Assembly: GCF_000284315.1 (NCBI RefSeq)
Contig: NC_017094.1
Span: 2,139,486 to 2,203,485, forward strand
Length of the DNA stretch: 64,000 nucleotides
DNA from: Leptospirillum ferrooxidans C2-3
GTDB lineage: Bacteria > Nitrospirota > Leptospirillia > Leptospirillales > Leptospirillaceae
Direction: 5' to 3'
The stretch's first letter is position 1. Each line of letters opens with the position of its first letter. Below are positions 1 to 7,978 of this stretch, piece after piece. A model generated the notes under the pieces. That model made no database searches, was not told the origin of the DNA, and saw nothing but the letters and a program-made list of their open reading frames with translations. The translations under genes and the position numbers were made by a program.

Positions 1-907
1 TCGTTTTGGCGCGATGATGGTAAGTATGGGCGGTGAGGACCTTTGCACGCCCTCTTGCGGCCATCTTCAATGACTCCTGATATGTCTCAAGCAATAAGCG
101 TGCCTGATGAACAAGACTCTCATCGGTATAGACACAAACCTCTGCATCTTTTCCTGTGAGGGAAAAAAGATCCGCCAGACCCGGAACCTCCGGCGTCAGG
201 AGAGGTTTTCCCATTGCAAGGCTTTCAAAAACTCGCATATTCAGATCATCGGCCACCGCATCGTTGAACAAGATCCTGGCCCCACCCAGAAACTGCGACA
301 TTTCTTCCAGAAAGACCCTTTTGAACCGGACATCGAATCTAAGCGCCAAACGTTTGAGACGTCTGGACCGCATCTGGAGAGGATTGGTAATGCTTCCGCA
401 AAATCCGATATCGAAGGACTCTTCCGAAAAACATGGTTTATGGATCTCAGGATCGGCCGCAAGAGGAAGCCAGAAGACAGGACGTTCCAGCCTTTGGGAA
501 AACTCTTCCACATAGGCTTTTTGTGCCAAAAAAATCACATCGAAGCTTCTGGAAAGAGCAAGGTGTGCCTCTTTATGCAGATGGGTGTCAATTAAATAAC
601 AGGCTTTCGGACAGGAAAAAAGTTCCAGAAAAGCCAGGGGATAATGGATACCCGTTTCGACAAACAGGCAGAAATCCGGACGATAGCCGGAGGGAAGAGC
701 ACTGACAAGCTCCATGTAAGGGTGGGAAAAAAAGGGAATGTCATGGGGATGGACCTTCGGAAGGAGATCCAAAAGATTCCATCTTGAAAGGCAGAACTCA
801 TCCGCAGTCGGACCACAGGTCAGAACCTCGCAATGGGCCCGCATGGCTTTTTCGAGATAGATTGCGGTCGTGTGGGGAAGGCTTGTATAGGACATGAGAA
901 CTTTCAT
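1..907 (-). CDS. CgeB-like glycosyltransferase, 3' end beyond window
   Basis: The minus-strand frame stays open from an ATG at 907 to the left window edge, about 302 codons. The start (MKVLMSYTSLPH) follows GGAGG by 8 bases. The C-terminal half carries the segment RVFESLAMGKPLLTPEVPGL (about residues 233-252), the nucleotide-sugar-binding signature of CgeB/YkvP-type glycosyltransferases (Glyco_trans_1_2). The N-terminal half is weakly conserved, as usual in that family. No signal peptide is visible, so it is cytoplasmic. It lies downstream of the flagellin, cap and fliS genes and has its own sigma-54-type promoter, so I infer a role in glycosylating flagellin. Acceptor and sugar are unknown; another surface glycan is the alternative. 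Confidence 0.72.
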   Translation of the reverse strand, partial: MKVLMSYTSLPHTTAIYLEKAMRAHCEVLTCGPTADEFCLSRWNLLDLLPKVHPHDIPFFSHPYMELVSALPSGYRPDFCLFVETGIHYPLAFLELFSCPKACYLIDTHLHKEAHLALSRSFDVIFLAQKAYVEEFSQRLERPVFWLPLAADPEIHKPCFSEESFDIGFCGSITNPLQMRSRRLKRLALRFDVRFKRVFLEEMSQFLGGARILFNDAVADDLNMRVFESLAMGKPLLTPEVPGLADLFSLTGKDAEVCVYTDESLVHQARLLLETYQESLKMAARGRAKVLTAHTYHHRAKT

Positions 908-979
908 CTCGATTCCTCCGGGAAGATCCAATGGACCTGAATGCTTCAAACAGGGAAGCAGGCCCTTGTCGGAGGATCA

Positions 980-995
980 AGCAAGTCCCGTACCA
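980..995 (-). promoter_or_regulatory. Sigma-54 promoter of the glycosyltransferase gene
   Basis: Read on the minus strand, TGGTACGGGACTTGCT matches the RpoN consensus TGGCACG-N4-TTGCW with a single mismatch. The invariant GG (-24) and GC (-12) are 12 bases apart. The predicted start is near 969, leaving a leader of about 60 nt before the ATG at 907. Confidence 0.65.
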
Positions 996-1127
996 CTCGC
1001 CAAACAGCACGGTAGGCGGACAGACTCTCTATCGAAAAAAGAAGAAGCCGGCAAAATTTTCCCGGGTGGGGGCCAATCTCCCGGAAGGCTCAGGAAACAT
1101 CAAAGAAGAAAGAATATGGAATAAGGA

Positions 1128-1481
1128 TCAGATTCTTTTAGAAAATGCGGAAGGTTCGGGAGGCAGGATCTGTGTTTTTTGCGCATAGGGTGCCTTGATC
1201 AGGCGGGAAAGGGCGTTCAGGCGGCCCATAAGCTCGCCCCTGGGTGCAACAAGGCCTTCGACCAGATGGGATGTCCGATCAATAAGGGCCGAAAGAACCA
1301 GAAAATCCTCCAGCCTTGATCCGGAGAAAGACGACCGGGAAAGAGCCCCGGAAAGACGCTCGATCAGAAGATCGAACTCCGGATTCGCCCATGGCTCTCC
1401 GGAAACAGACCCCGTATCCTCCGGATCCAGAAACTGGAGAAGGGCCCACAGGGCGTCCTCCAGCTCGAACGACTCGGCCAC
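1128..1481 (-). CDS. Small helical protein next to fliS, unrecognised
   Basis: A 117-residue acidic protein whose start lies 4 bases after the fliS stop, so it is almost certainly co-translated with fliS. It has no signal peptide or membrane segment. Composition and spacing of hydrophobic residues (FELEDALWALLQFL near the start, GRLNALSRLIKA near residue 85) suggest an all-helical fold. I do not recognise the family. fliT often occupies this slot after fliS, so a FliT-like flagellar chaperone is a positional guess, not a homology call. About 220 bases without a gene follow, holding the sigma-54 promoter of the next gene. Confidence 0.6.
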   Translation of the reverse strand: MAESFELEDALWALLQFLDPEDTGSVSGEPWANPEFDLLIERLSGALSRSSFSGSRLEDFLVLSALIDRTSHLVEGLVAPRGELMGRLNALSRLIKAPYAQKTQILPPEPSAFSKRI

Positions 1482-1485
1482 CGAA

Positions 1486-1941
1486 TCAGCCCCTCACCGA
1501 AAGCCGGCCTTCAGGAGCTTTCGAGTGGTTGGCGGGAACAGGCCTGTTCACAGAGTGTCTGGCAGGGTTTTTTGAAACCGCGTCTCTCCAGGCCTCAAGC
1601 AGACCTTCCAGAATCTCCTTGACCGGTTTGAGACGCCGTTCTTCATTTCTGATGTTGGCCACCGAAATCTCCTCCATCAGGAAGAGGTAAAGAGCAATCA
1701 GACGATCTTCCCAGTCTCCCGACTCTCCGGTTTCCGCCTTGTTGGCCTCAAGAGCCATCGCAAGCTCCCCCAAAATGGCGGTCGACCGGTTGGTCGCATC
1801 GATCTTTCCGGGAATATCCCTTCGGACAATGGCTTCCTCAAGCATATCCACGGTTTTGATCAATCCCTGATACAGTTTCAGAAGAATCTCGCTTTTCGTC
1901 ATCGTATTGACACTTGCACTCTGGTATGCCTGGATTGACAT
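1486..1941 (-). CDS. fliS: Flagellin export chaperone FliS
   Basis: FliS binds the C-terminus of newly made flagellin in the cytoplasm, prevents premature polymerisation and delivers it to the export gate. The N-terminus (MSIQAYQSASVNTMTKSEIL then LLKLYQGLIKTV) is the family's most conserved stretch. The helical body through EEISVANIRNE fits the four-helix bundle. The start is placed at 1941 because MSIQAY is the canonical beginning and a GGGAGG precedes it; an upstream ATG at 1983 would add 14 atypical residues. At 151 residues it has a longer, Pro-rich tail than the usual 125-135. It lies 47 bases after fliD. Confidence 0.93.
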   Translation of the reverse strand: MSIQAYQSASVNTMTKSEILLKLYQGLIKTVDMLEEAIVRRDIPGKIDATNRSTAILGELAMALEANKAETGESGDWEDRLIALYLFLMEEISVANIRNEERRLKPVKEILEGLLEAWRDAVSKNPARHSVNRPVPANHSKAPEGRLSVRG

Positions 1942-1988
1942 TTTTTTGACTTCCTCCCGGCCGGAGTTCCTTCTTCCGGACACCCGCT

Positions 1989-3440
1989 TTACAGGGTTCC
2001 CTTCGCAATCTGTTGACTGACATAATTTTGCTTCGCGTTCAGCCCACCGAGCAGGCTCTGGAGATTGGAATACTTTTCCTCGAGACTGTCCCTTAAATCG
2101 GAAAGGCTTTCGCTTTTATGTTCTATTTCCTTTTCGGTCGATTCCCCCTCGTTGGTGAGGGCTGAAAGCTCTCCCGTGACCGGTCCGGTGACGGGATTGG
2201 TCAAATCATCAAGATCGGAATGAAGAGTACGGAGAACCCCTTCTGTACGATCTTTTCCGGCAGAACCGGCAAGAACTCCGACAACCCCCTTGTAATCGCC
2301 TCCAAGGGCACGATCCAGCGTGGACTGATTCAGGGTCAAACGGCCGTCCTGTCCAAAATCCAGTCCAATATCGGAAAGGGTATGGTACGGGCCATTCCCC
2401 GTGATCGGCTTGGTCAGGGTCGTCGCCAGACGATTCCGGATGTCCGTGACCGTAAAACTGCCCAAGAATGGGCCGCCTCGGCCGGTCGCCTTGTCATATC
2501 GGGAATTTTCCGAAATGAAGTTGATCAGGTCATTGTAGTTCTTGACAAAGGACTGGATATTCGAAGTGATCTTCTTCCGGTCGTGGACAATCGAGACACC
2601 CACAGGAGCATTCCCCGAGGTGGGAGAGACAAGATGAAGCACCGTTCCCGGAACGGCATCCTTGACATCGTTCGAAGAGGACACCACGGGGACACCATCC
2701 ACCGTCAGATGCGCCATGCTGGCTTTCTGGACAACGTGGAAGGTCATCCCGATCCCTTCGGTACCGGCAACCCGGAAATTCAGACCATTTTTGGAAGATG
2801 ACAGGGAAAGCGAGTAGGGACGTCCCGGCTGGCCGGTCCTCATGACCATCGCATGAACCCCGATCTTGGCCTTGTTGATCGCACTGGCAAGGTCGTTCAG
2901 GGTAAATCCCGAAGACTGGTCGATGCGGATGGTCTTATAGCTCCCGCCGATCAAATGGTCCCCGATCAGAAAGGTTATGATCCCATGGGAAAGCGCCCCA
3001 TCGGGAGGGATGTTCAGGACGGAGGCCTTGTCGGGATCGGCAAGCCCCGAAGAGACCACGACTCCCGGCCGGGCAAGGGAGGCCACCGAAATGTCGTGAT
3101 GGCCGATGTGGGCGTTGTCCGACGGAGTCAGGGTAAATCCCGAGTTGGGAGGAGTTTGTGCCTTGAATGCGTTGAAATTGCCTTCGAGATGGAGTGATTC
3201 CGCTGTGTTCTTAAACCCCTCAAGCTTTTTCTGAAGGGATCTCCATACCGCTTGCAATTGAGCCTGCTGGGCCTGGGTCTGCTGAAGCTCGACCAGAGGG
3301 ACCTCCGCAGCCTTCATGTTCGCTTCGACAAGTGCATCGGTGTCCAGATTCTGGGACAGGGCTGCCATGTTGGAAATACGCATCCGATGGGAGGGGTGAT
3401 CACCTGGGAGTGACCCCATGCTTCCTGAAATCCCGCTCAC
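1989..3440 (-). CDS. fliD: Flagellar filament cap protein FliD
   Basis: FliD (HAP2) caps the growing filament tip outside the cell and directs flagellin insertion. The 483-residue product has the conserved N-terminal part (NMAALSQNLDTDALVEANMK, then a coiled coil rich in Gln up to about residue 80). The variable middle is followed by a C-terminal helix with SLSDLRDSLEEKYSNLQSLL and NYVSQQIAKGTL, typical of FliD_C. Translation starts at GTG (3438-3440) with GGAGG 6 bases upstream. It lies between a flagellin gene and fliS, the usual neighbourhood. Confidence 0.93.
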   Translation of the reverse strand: MSGISGSMGSLPGDHPSHRMRISNMAALSQNLDTDALVEANMKAAEVPLVELQQTQAQQAQLQAVWRSLQKKLEGFKNTAESLHLEGNFNAFKAQTPPNSGFTLTPSDNAHIGHHDISVASLARPGVVVSSGLADPDKASVLNIPPDGALSHGIITFLIGDHLIGGSYKTIRIDQSSGFTLNDLASAINKAKIGVHAMVMRTGQPGRPYSLSLSSSKNGLNFRVAGTEGIGMTFHVVQKASMAHLTVDGVPVVSSSNDVKDAVPGTVLHLVSPTSGNAPVGVSIVHDRKKITSNIQSFVKNYNDLINFISENSRYDKATGRGGPFLGSFTVTDIRNRLATTLTKPITGNGPYHTLSDIGLDFGQDGRLTLNQSTLDRALGGDYKGVVGVLAGSAGKDRTEGVLRTLHSDLDDLTNPVTGPVTGELSALTNEGESTEKEIEHKSESLSDLRDSLEEKYSNLQSLLGGLNAKQNYVSQQIAKGTL

Positions 3441-3474
3441 AGATAACCTCCCCCCAACGGTGTTCTTTTGTTGA

Positions 3475-3540
3475 AGCGCCGAACGAATGGTCCGTCGCCC
3501 CCTATGACTTATATCCCGGCCCTATCTGTGCTTCGGCGCT
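3475..3540. repeat. Inverted repeat between flagellin and fliD
   Basis: AGCGCCGAA (3475-3483) pairs perfectly with TTCGGCGCT (3532-3540), enclosing about 48 bases in the 104-bp gap between the flagellin stop and the fliD start. No T-tract follows the right arm on the minus strand, so a simple intrinsic terminator is unlikely. It could stabilise the flagellin mRNA 3' end or attenuate reading into fliD. Confidence 0.4.
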
Positions 3541-3544
3541 CTGG

Positions 3545-4372
3545 CTAAGGGAGCAGCTTGATCGCAGCCTGAGGAATCAGATTTGCTTGGGCCAGGACCG
3601 CTGCGCCGGATTGGGAAAGAATTTGCCGCTTGGTAAAAGCTGCTGTTTCCGATGCGAAATTCACGTCCCTGATTCCCGCCCGCGATGCTTGCACATTTGT
3701 TGTCGCGTTGTTCAGGTTCTTGATTGTCCATTCCATCCGATTCTGGATGGCGCCGATCGAACCCTGCACCTGAGTGATTTTTTCAAGGGCCGAATCCAGA
3801 CGGTCAATCGCATTCTTTGCATCGCTCCTATCCAGGATCTTTGTGGAACCGATGCCGAGGGAACTGGCATCGAGCTTGCCCATCTTGACCGAAAGTCGAT
3901 CATCGATCGATGTGTAGATACCGACGTGGAACTTGAATTCCGAATGGCTGCCATCGAGAATCTTCATTCCATTGAAGTCGGTGACCCGTGCGATACGGGA
4001 AATTTCAGAATTCAAATGTTGATATTCCTGATTCAACACCTTCAGATCCTTGTCCGAATAGGTGCCGTTCGCTGCCTGGATGGCCAGCTGACGCATCTTC
4101 AGAAGCAGCGTATTGTCGGTCATCAGGGCACCGGACGCCGTCTGGAGAAGATGGGTACCGTCATTGGCATTCCTGATCGCGGCGTTGTAGGAAAGAACCT
4201 GTCCGCCCATTCTCTGGCTGATGGCATATCCGGCAGGATCATCCGCCGGGGAGTTGACCCGGTATCCGGAAGAGAGCCGGTTGATATGCTTGGCCAGGGC
4301 TTCCTGGGTCCGGTTCAGGTTGTACTGCGCATTCATCGATGCAATGTTGTCATTGATGATCATTCCACTCAT
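3545..4372 (-). CDS. fliC: Flagellin, csrA-linked copy
   Basis: The filament subunit, 275 residues. The N-terminal D0/D1 helices are classic (NRLSSGYRVNSPADDPAGYA near residues 31-50). The C-terminus (ILSQSGAAVLAQANLIPQAA then IKLLP) forms the D0/D1 return helix. The centre is short, so this is a compact flagellin without D2/D3 outer domains. The ATG follows AAGGAGGG. The leader contains a hairpin and repeated CAAGGA motifs and is preceded by a sigma-28 box, with fliW and csrA upstream. A second flagellin lies at 8956-9816. The two share the D0 ends but differ in the middle, so both may enter one filament. Confidence 0.95.
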   Translation of the reverse strand: MSGMIINDNIASMNAQYNLNRTQEALAKHINRLSSGYRVNSPADDPAGYAISQRMGGQVLSYNAAIRNANDGTHLLQTASGALMTDNTLLLKMRQLAIQAANGTYSDKDLKVLNQEYQHLNSEISRIARVTDFNGMKILDGSHSEFKFHVGIYTSIDDRLSVKMGKLDASSLGIGSTKILDRSDAKNAIDRLDSALEKITQVQGSIGAIQNRMEWTIKNLNNATTNVQASRAGIRDVNFASETAAFTKRQILSQSGAAVLAQANLIPQAAIKLLP

Positions 4373-4380
4373 GACTGCCC

Positions 4381-4421
4381 TCCTTGGTTGTATTCACGGT
4401 CCAATCCTTGGACCGTCCTTG
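4381..4421 (-). promoter_or_regulatory. Predicted CsrA-binding region in the flagellin leader
   Basis: The minus-strand leader holds three CAAGGA motifs, at 4416-4421, 4405-4410 and 4381-4386. The middle one is presented by a perfect hairpin: a 9-bp stem ACGGUCCAA/UUGGACCGU (4396-4416) with loop GGA. The last is the Shine-Dalgarno itself (AAGGAGGG). The loop GGA and the Shine-Dalgarno GGA are about 22 nt apart. CsrA is known to bind GGA in hairpin loops and, in Bacillus hag, to bridge an upstream hairpin and the ribosome-binding site. The match here is by structure and context; binding is inferred. Confidence 0.65.
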
Positions 4422-4532
4422 TTTTTTCAATCTGTCAGGCGCCTCATCTCCTTTCCCGGTCCTTGACGATGATGTCTATCCCGGAGTGCTTCCGCCCCGA
4501 CGATTACTTGGGCGACTACCCCCTCCAGACTC

Positions 4533-4559
4533 TCTTCGGAGGATAGGAAAAATACTTTA
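4533..4559 (-). promoter_or_regulatory. Sigma-28 promoter of the csrA-linked flagellin gene
   Basis: On the minus strand TAAAGTAT, 11 bases, then TCCGAAGA resembles the FliA consensus TAAAGTTT-N11-GCCGATAA. The -35 is strong and the -10 matches 5 of 8. The -35 overlaps the last codons of fliW. The predicted leader of about 150 nt contains the CsrA-type hairpin. Confidence 0.6.
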
Positions 4560-5015
4560 GGAATCTCCGGATGCACCGGCGCTTTTCTCCTGTTCCCCCT
4601 TGAACAGGGGGAAACGGAGCCATCCGTCATCGTCAAAAAGAACAAACTGCTTCCCAGTGCGGTCCCCGGTCAGAACCACCAGAGGGCCCTGCAGATTGGC
4701 GGTCATTTCTTCCATATGCTCTCCCGGTATTGTCACAACCACCATAAGGCTCAGATCGCTTCCCAAAAACGCCTTGTCGGGCATAACGGCCAATACGCGG
4801 GAAGCGTAATCCGGAACCAGCTCGGAGGGGTCCATCACAACAAAGGCCAGGGAAGGTTCTTCCACGCTCTGGAGCCAGTAAAAGAGGCTGTTCTCGCCTG
4901 TTTCCAGAAGAAGATATCTCGTCAGTCCGGGAAATCCGAGAACGCCCTCGGGAAACGTAAGGACCCTTTCCGGATCGAGCGGGATGGTCCCGAATCGGGT
5001 TGTTTCGATTGTCAT
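4557..5015 (-). CDS. fliW: Flagellar assembly factor FliW
   Basis: FliW binds flagellin and, when freed by flagellin secretion, binds CsrA allosterically and lifts its repression of flagellin translation. The 152-residue sequence shows the family core: [19 protein letters not shown] (about residues 20-38), [16 protein letters not shown] (48-63) and a C-terminal segment with [10 protein letters not shown]. It overlaps the csrA stop by 4 bases (ATGA), so the two are translationally coupled. The last about 15 residues are a low-complexity tail. csrA, fliW and flagellin in direct succession strongly suggest the three-node homeostasis circuit described in Bacillus. Confidence 0.95.
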   Translation of the reverse strand: MTIETTRFGTIPLDPERVLTFPEGVLGFPGLTRYLLLETGENSLFYWLQSVEEPSLAFVVMDPSELVPDYASRVLAVMPDKAFLGSDLSLMVVVTIPGEHMEEMTANLQGPLVVLTGDRTGKQFVLFDDDGWLRFPLFKGEQEKSAGASGDS

Positions 5016-5293
5016 TTTCCTCCCTCCCCCGGGCTTTTTGGGGGATTATCTCCCGACCCTTTCTGTTTTTTTGCGTAGCGGCTGTTCAGAAGCTTCATCT
5101 GATCGGGCGTTGTTGTCGCCGCCTTTCGGTTCTCCTCCATGATCCGGTCAAAGACCTCATCCCTGTGGACGGACATCTCCGTCGGGGCTTCCACCCCAAG
5201 TCTCACGCTTCCACCCTTGACCTCGATCACAACGATGCGGATGCCATCGCCAATCGTGATCCCCTCACCGACCTTGCGCGTCAGGATTAAAAT
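5012..5293 (-). CDS. csrA: Carbon storage/translation regulator CsrA, ATT start
   Basis: CsrA is a dimeric RNA-binding repressor of translation. The frame reads I(M)[16 protein letters not shown], the canonical N-terminus, followed by [20 protein letters not shown], which contains the RNA-contacting VHR. An in-frame TGA lies two codons before, and the only codon giving the canonical MLILTR start is ATT (5293-5291), with GGAGG 6 bases upstream. A GTG at 5230 would delete the first beta-strand and cannot encode a functional fold. At 93 residues it has about a 30-residue Lys/Pro/Gly-rich C-terminal extension beyond the usual 60-75. It overlaps fliW by 4 bases and follows flgL by 24. Confidence 0.93.
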   Translation of the reverse strand: MLILTRKVGEGITIGDGIRIVVIEVKGGSVRLGVEAPTEMSVHRDEVFDRIMEENRKAATTTPDQMKLLNSRYAKKQKGSGDNPPKSPGEGGK

Positions 5294-5317
5294 CTTTCAC
5301 CTCCAGCCTGTAATCTG

Positions 5318-6256
5318 TCAGGAAAACAGGGCGTTTTGGGTATTTTGAATGATGTTTCTGGAGGCCTTTGTGGAGACCGCCAGAAGGTTCTGGTTCAGGG
5401 AGAGTTCCGAGACTGCCTTTGCGATATCCACATCCTCATTTTCGCTTTTCAGCGTCTTCAGGCTGATCTGATATCGCTCGAGACGATGAAGTGTCCGCCT
5501 GAGGGATCGCTCCCGTGTTCCAAGAACGGCGGCTTTTTCCGTAATCTGGTGGCTGGCATTTTCAAGGGAATCGATGGAGGAACGGATCCCCTGCGTGTCG
5601 TTTGATTGAAGCGCGTTGATAAATCTCCTCATGACCGGCAAAAGGCTTGTTCCTCCGGGATCGGAAACACTGTCCCCAAGCATCCGGGAGCCGACCTCGG
5701 AAACCCTCATAAGACCTGCCTCCCGAACACTCGATGTAAATCCCTGCTGGACGTAGGAACGGGAATCGTTTCCCTGATAGGCCACAGAAGCCGGGTGATT
5801 TTTGGGATCCGGAAACACAAACGGTTCGACCGTCACGTTTGTCCCCGAGAAAAGATACTGCTCCCCGGACTTCGTATTGGCAAGGGAGACGATCTGCTCG
5901 AGCACCCGGAGCATCTCCTGGGCTTCAACCCTGCGATTTTCTGGAACCATCGTATCGTTCGACATCCTGACGGCCATCGCCTTGGCATGGATCACAAGAC
6001 TTCCCACCTGATCGAGGATGCTTTCCATCAACTGAAGCTTGACGACCCCCTCCCGAGCATTTTCCACAACCTGACGCGCCACCGCAAGAGTCCGGTTCAC
6101 ACGAAGCGATTCCCCCATACGCTCCGGAGCATCTCCCGGCTTTTCAAAACGCTTTCCGGACGAGATCTGGCGATCGACATCGTAGAGGTTCTCGATCGAG
6201 CGGTCGTGGGCGTCGACCACTTCCCGTCCGGTCATAAGCCCGGTCACCCGAATCAT
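5318..6256 (-). CDS. flgL: Flagellar hook-filament junction protein FlgL
   Basis: FlgL (HAP3) joins the hook-associated FlgK ring to the filament. The 312-residue product is flagellin-like at both ends: DVDRQISSGKRFEKPGDAPE (about 27-46) and, near the C-terminus, ENEDVDIAKAVSELSLNQNL. The middle carries GEQYLFSGTNV, a FlgL hallmark. It follows flgK by 35 bases and precedes csrA by 24, inside one co-directional run. Confidence 0.93.
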   Translation of the reverse strand: MIRVTGLMTGREVVDAHDRSIENLYDVDRQISSGKRFEKPGDAPERMGESLRVNRTLAVARQVVENAREGVVKLQLMESILDQVGSLVIHAKAMAVRMSNDTMVPENRRVEAQEMLRVLEQIVSLANTKSGEQYLFSGTNVTVEPFVFPDPKNHPASVAYQGNDSRSYVQQGFTSSVREAGLMRVSEVGSRMLGDSVSDPGGTSLLPVMRRFINALQSNDTQGIRSSIDSLENASHQITEKAAVLGTRERSLRRTLHRLERYQISLKTLKSENEDVDIAKAVSELSLNQNLLAVSTKASRNIIQNTQNALFS

Positions 6257-6291
6257 CTTCTCTCTCCCCCTGAGTTTTTCATCATGGACTC

Positions 6292-7977
6292 CTAAGCCTG
6301 ATTCGGCAGGTGGACGAGAGTATCGAGAAGACGGTTCGTCATCTGCACAAGACTTGCAGAGGCCTGATAGGCCTTCTCGTACTGGATGATCCGGGCCGAT
6401 TCGTCGGCGATGGAGACACCGGATACGGACATCCGCTGATTTTTCAACCCTTTTTCAATCACCATCTGGGCCTTGTAATTGTCTCTGGCCTCGCGAGACC
6501 ATGAGCCGACCTGTGCCACTGTCTGGGAGTAGAAATCATGAAGCGTGGCCGTCCTGTCGGTTCCGGCAAAATGGACCCGATCGGACAACAGTCCAAAGAG
6601 ATCATGGGCGTTCCGGTTGTCTCCCGCATTTTTCCCTTGGGAAACAGGATGTCTGGCCGCTGCAAGATCGGCCGGATCCTTGACCTCGACCTCCATCCCC
6701 AACGCCGCACCGGCAACGTCATTTCCTCCGGAAACATGAAATGTTCCTCCCGGGGATTTTCCGGAGGTCGTAATCCGGAGGGAATAGCCATCGACCTTGA
6801 GCGTTCCCGCCCCGCCGGAAATCTGGCTCGTTGCAACAACCGCGCCGGTCCGTCCGTCGGTCACAGTCACTTTTCCGGCAGAGACCGAAACGGTCAGCGG
6901 ATGATCCGCGCGATTGGGTTCGACGGCATTGGCAACGACGGTGACGCCGCTCCCCTGACCGTCCTGGGTGACCGTGACTGTCGGGTGAAAGAAGTTGACC
7001 CCGGTGGCCCCTGAAAGTCCGTACCCCGACGCATGGACGGCATTCACATGGTTGATGACGGAGTGGGCAAGAATATCGAGATGTTGTTCAAGGTCCTTGA
7101 TTTTCACATCCCTGACATTCAGGTATCCACCGATGGTCCCACCCTTGATCCGGTCGGTGATATCGATCGGTCCAGAGCCGGAATGGCCCGGAGGATCGAT
7201 CAGGATCCGGACGGAGTCAGTCACAGGATCAATACGGGAGGAAAGAGTCCCGTTCTCCACATCCGATACCGAAATCTGGCCACCAAGGTGAAGCGTCATG
7301 GCCCCTTTCCGATCCTGGAAAAAATGGGCATTCAAGGCTTTTGAAACTTTGGCCGCCAGAACGGCCCTCTGGTCGATCAGGGTGTTGGGACTTTCTCCAC
7401 CGGACTTCGCCTTGATGATCTGGCGATTCAGGGCAGCTATTTTCCCCAGGTCGACATTGACCCTGGCGACATCTTCCTGAACCATCTGACCAAGCCGGTC
7501 CCTCGACTGGGAATAGAGTCCCGCCATTTCATGAAAGTCCGTGGCCATGGTCTTTCCGCCGGAAATCAGGGAGGCACGGGCGGCACGGTCAAGAGGATGG
7601 TTCGCCACCGTTTCCCACGAACTCATGTAAGAAGACAGATGCTTGGCAAGACCCTGGGACTGGGCATTGGCAAAAAAGGAATCAATTTCTCCCAGGGAAA
7701 TACGACTGGACTCATAAAATCCCAGCTTGGTCTTTTGCCGAATCATCTGATTGTCCAGGAACTGGTTCACCACACGCCGGACAGACTCACCCCGCACGCC
7801 GTTTCCGACCATGCCGGGAGATCCGTCACCCGGAACATTCTGGTCGAAGACCACCTCTTCCTGGGTATATCCGGGAGTATGGACATTCGCGATATTATTT
7901 CCGGCCGTTGAAAGTCCGGCCTGATTGGCCTCAATTCCTGAGGTGCCGATATTCAGGGTTCCCAGTATCCCGGACAT
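6292..7977 (-). CDS. flgK: Flagellar hook-associated protein FlgK
   Basis: FlgK (HAP1) forms the first junction ring on the hook. The N-terminus has the axial-protein motif ANQAGLSTAGNNIANVHTPG and the C-terminus ends with EKAYQASASLVQMTNRLLDT. Coiled D1 helices lie around residues 90-200 and a beta-rich domain fills the centre. I place the start at 7977 (MSGILGTLNIGTSG), 7 bases after a GAGG; the open frame extends upstream to 8034, but that would overlap flgN and add 19 Pro-rich residues. The length of 561 is normal. It begins 1 base past the flgN stop. Confidence 0.94.
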   Translation of the reverse strand: MSGILGTLNIGTSGIEANQAGLSTAGNNIANVHTPGYTQEEVVFDQNVPGDGSPGMVGNGVRGESVRRVVNQFLDNQMIRQKTKLGFYESSRISLGEIDSFFANAQSQGLAKHLSSYMSSWETVANHPLDRAARASLISGGKTMATDFHEMAGLYSQSRDRLGQMVQEDVARVNVDLGKIAALNRQIIKAKSGGESPNTLIDQRAVLAAKVSKALNAHFFQDRKGAMTLHLGGQISVSDVENGTLSSRIDPVTDSVRILIDPPGHSGSGPIDITDRIKGGTIGGYLNVRDVKIKDLEQHLDILAHSVINHVNAVHASGYGLSGATGVNFFHPTVTVTQDGQGSGVTVVANAVEPNRADHPLTVSVSAGKVTVTDGRTGAVVATSQISGGAGTLKVDGYSLRITTSGKSPGGTFHVSGGNDVAGAALGMEVEVKDPADLAAARHPVSQGKNAGDNRNAHDLFGLLSDRVHFAGTDRTATLHDFYSQTVAQVGSWSREARDNYKAQMVIEKGLKNQRMSVSGVSIADESARIIQYEKAYQASASLVQMTNRLLDTLVHLPNQA

Positions 7978-7978
7978 G

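Noticed and set aside
3332-4546. A 404-codon open frame on the plus strand across the flagellin gene
   Set aside because: It is exactly antisense to a clear flagellin and fliD start, has no ribosome site and no recognisable domain. Long antisense frames are common here because of codon bias.
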